From: DATBDM01 sp036269915 | Lineage (GTDB): Bacteria; Actinomycetota; Thermoleophilia; Solirubrobacterales; Solirubrobacteraceae | Reading direction: 5' to 3' | Assembly (NCBI GenBank): GCA_036269915.1 | Contig: DATBDM010000333.1 | Coordinates: 1-5,644 of the forward strand | DNA: 5,644 nt | Shown here: piece after piece, positions 5,477 through 5,644 of the stretch | How the letters are laid out: each line of letters begins with the position of its first letter | Numbering within the stretch: the first letter of the stretch is position 1 | The notes under the pieces: generated by a model | Told to the model about the DNA's origin: nothing | The model's input: the letters and a program-made list of their open reading frames with translations, nothing else | Database searches by the model: none | Translations under genes and position numbers: made by a program

Positions 5477-5644
5477 TCAGGCCTCGGTGAGCCCGCGGCG
5501 GATCGCGTAGCGGACGAGCTCCACACGGTCGCGCATGCCGAGCTTGCGCAGCAGGTTCGCCCGGTGCGACTCGACCGTCTTCTCGGCGAGGTGGAGGATC
5601 TCGGCGATCTGCTTGTTGGTGTGCGCCTCGGCGATCAGCTTGAG
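5477..5644 (-). CDS. NarL/FixJ (LuxR-type) response regulator, C-terminal part
   Basis: Only the last 55 codons lie in the window; the gene continues beyond base 5644. The visible part is a LuxR-type DNA-binding helix-turn-helix: TNKQIAEILHL (residues 9-19 of the fragment) is the scaffold and first helix, and EKTVESHRANLLRKLG (21-36) contains the recognition helix with the hallmark TVxxHRxNLxxKL. It ends RDRVELVRYAIRRGLTEA, typical for NarL/FixJ response regulators, so a receiver domain with a phospho-accepting Asp is expected upstream, outside the window. Small departures from the usual pattern are Ala for Gly in AEAHTNKQ and Ala for Ser before KTV. It lies on the same strand just ahead of the SCO gene and might regulate or be co-transcribed with it. 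A stand-alone LuxR-type regulator without a receiver cannot be excluded. Confidence 0.9.
   Translation of the reverse strand, partial: LKLIAEAHTNKQIAEILHLAEKTVESHRANLLRKLGMRDRVELVRYAIRRGLTEA

Overview
The window is very GC-rich, with third codon positions almost always G or C. Gene content and protein style (SCO protein, LuxR-type regulator, GTG starts, Ala/Arg-rich proteins) point to a high-GC actinobacterium. My best guess is the Thermoleophilia/Solirubrobacterales, from protein flavour only; no marker gene is present to prove it.

Layout. Bases 1-1545 hold a plus-strand pair: a roughly ten-pass membrane protein (35-1396), possibly cut by the window edge, and a 50-residue single-pass membrane protein (1393-1545) whose GTG start overlaps the first gene's TGA. 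A long, nearly perfect hairpin (1547-1585) sits just behind the second stop and looks like a terminator lacking a U-tract. Bases 1546-1686 are non-coding and less GC-rich. They also carry overlapping inverted repeats and a weak promoter-like sequence ahead of a small plus-strand gene of unknown function (1687-1926). That gene meets a large minus-strand gene tail to tail, and both stop codons are read from one CTAG.

Bases 1923-5644 are a minus-strand block read from high to low coordinates. It starts with the C-terminal end of a NarL/FixJ-family response regulator (5477-5644, cut by the window edge). Next come a SCO1/SenC copper chaperone (4838-5449) and a 972-residue SF2 helicase-like ATPase (1923-4841) whose GTG overlaps the SCO stop codon. 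The helicase has a clear set of motifs (Walker A, DECH, TAT, QxxGRxxR). After its helicase core it has a Pro/Ala linker, a hydrophobic double segment that looks like a membrane hairpin, and a C-terminal domain I do not recognise.

How the genes may work together. SCO proteins deliver copper to cytochrome c oxidase. The two plus-strand membrane proteins each have an N-terminal FAH sequence and further histidines, so a shared role in copper handling or respiratory-complex assembly is plausible but unproven. The helicase does not fit that theme. Its tight coupling to SCO and its apparent membrane anchor are the most unusual things here. No tRNA, rRNA, CRISPR array, insertion sequence or attachment site was seen. 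No gene-free stretch exceeds 300 bases.
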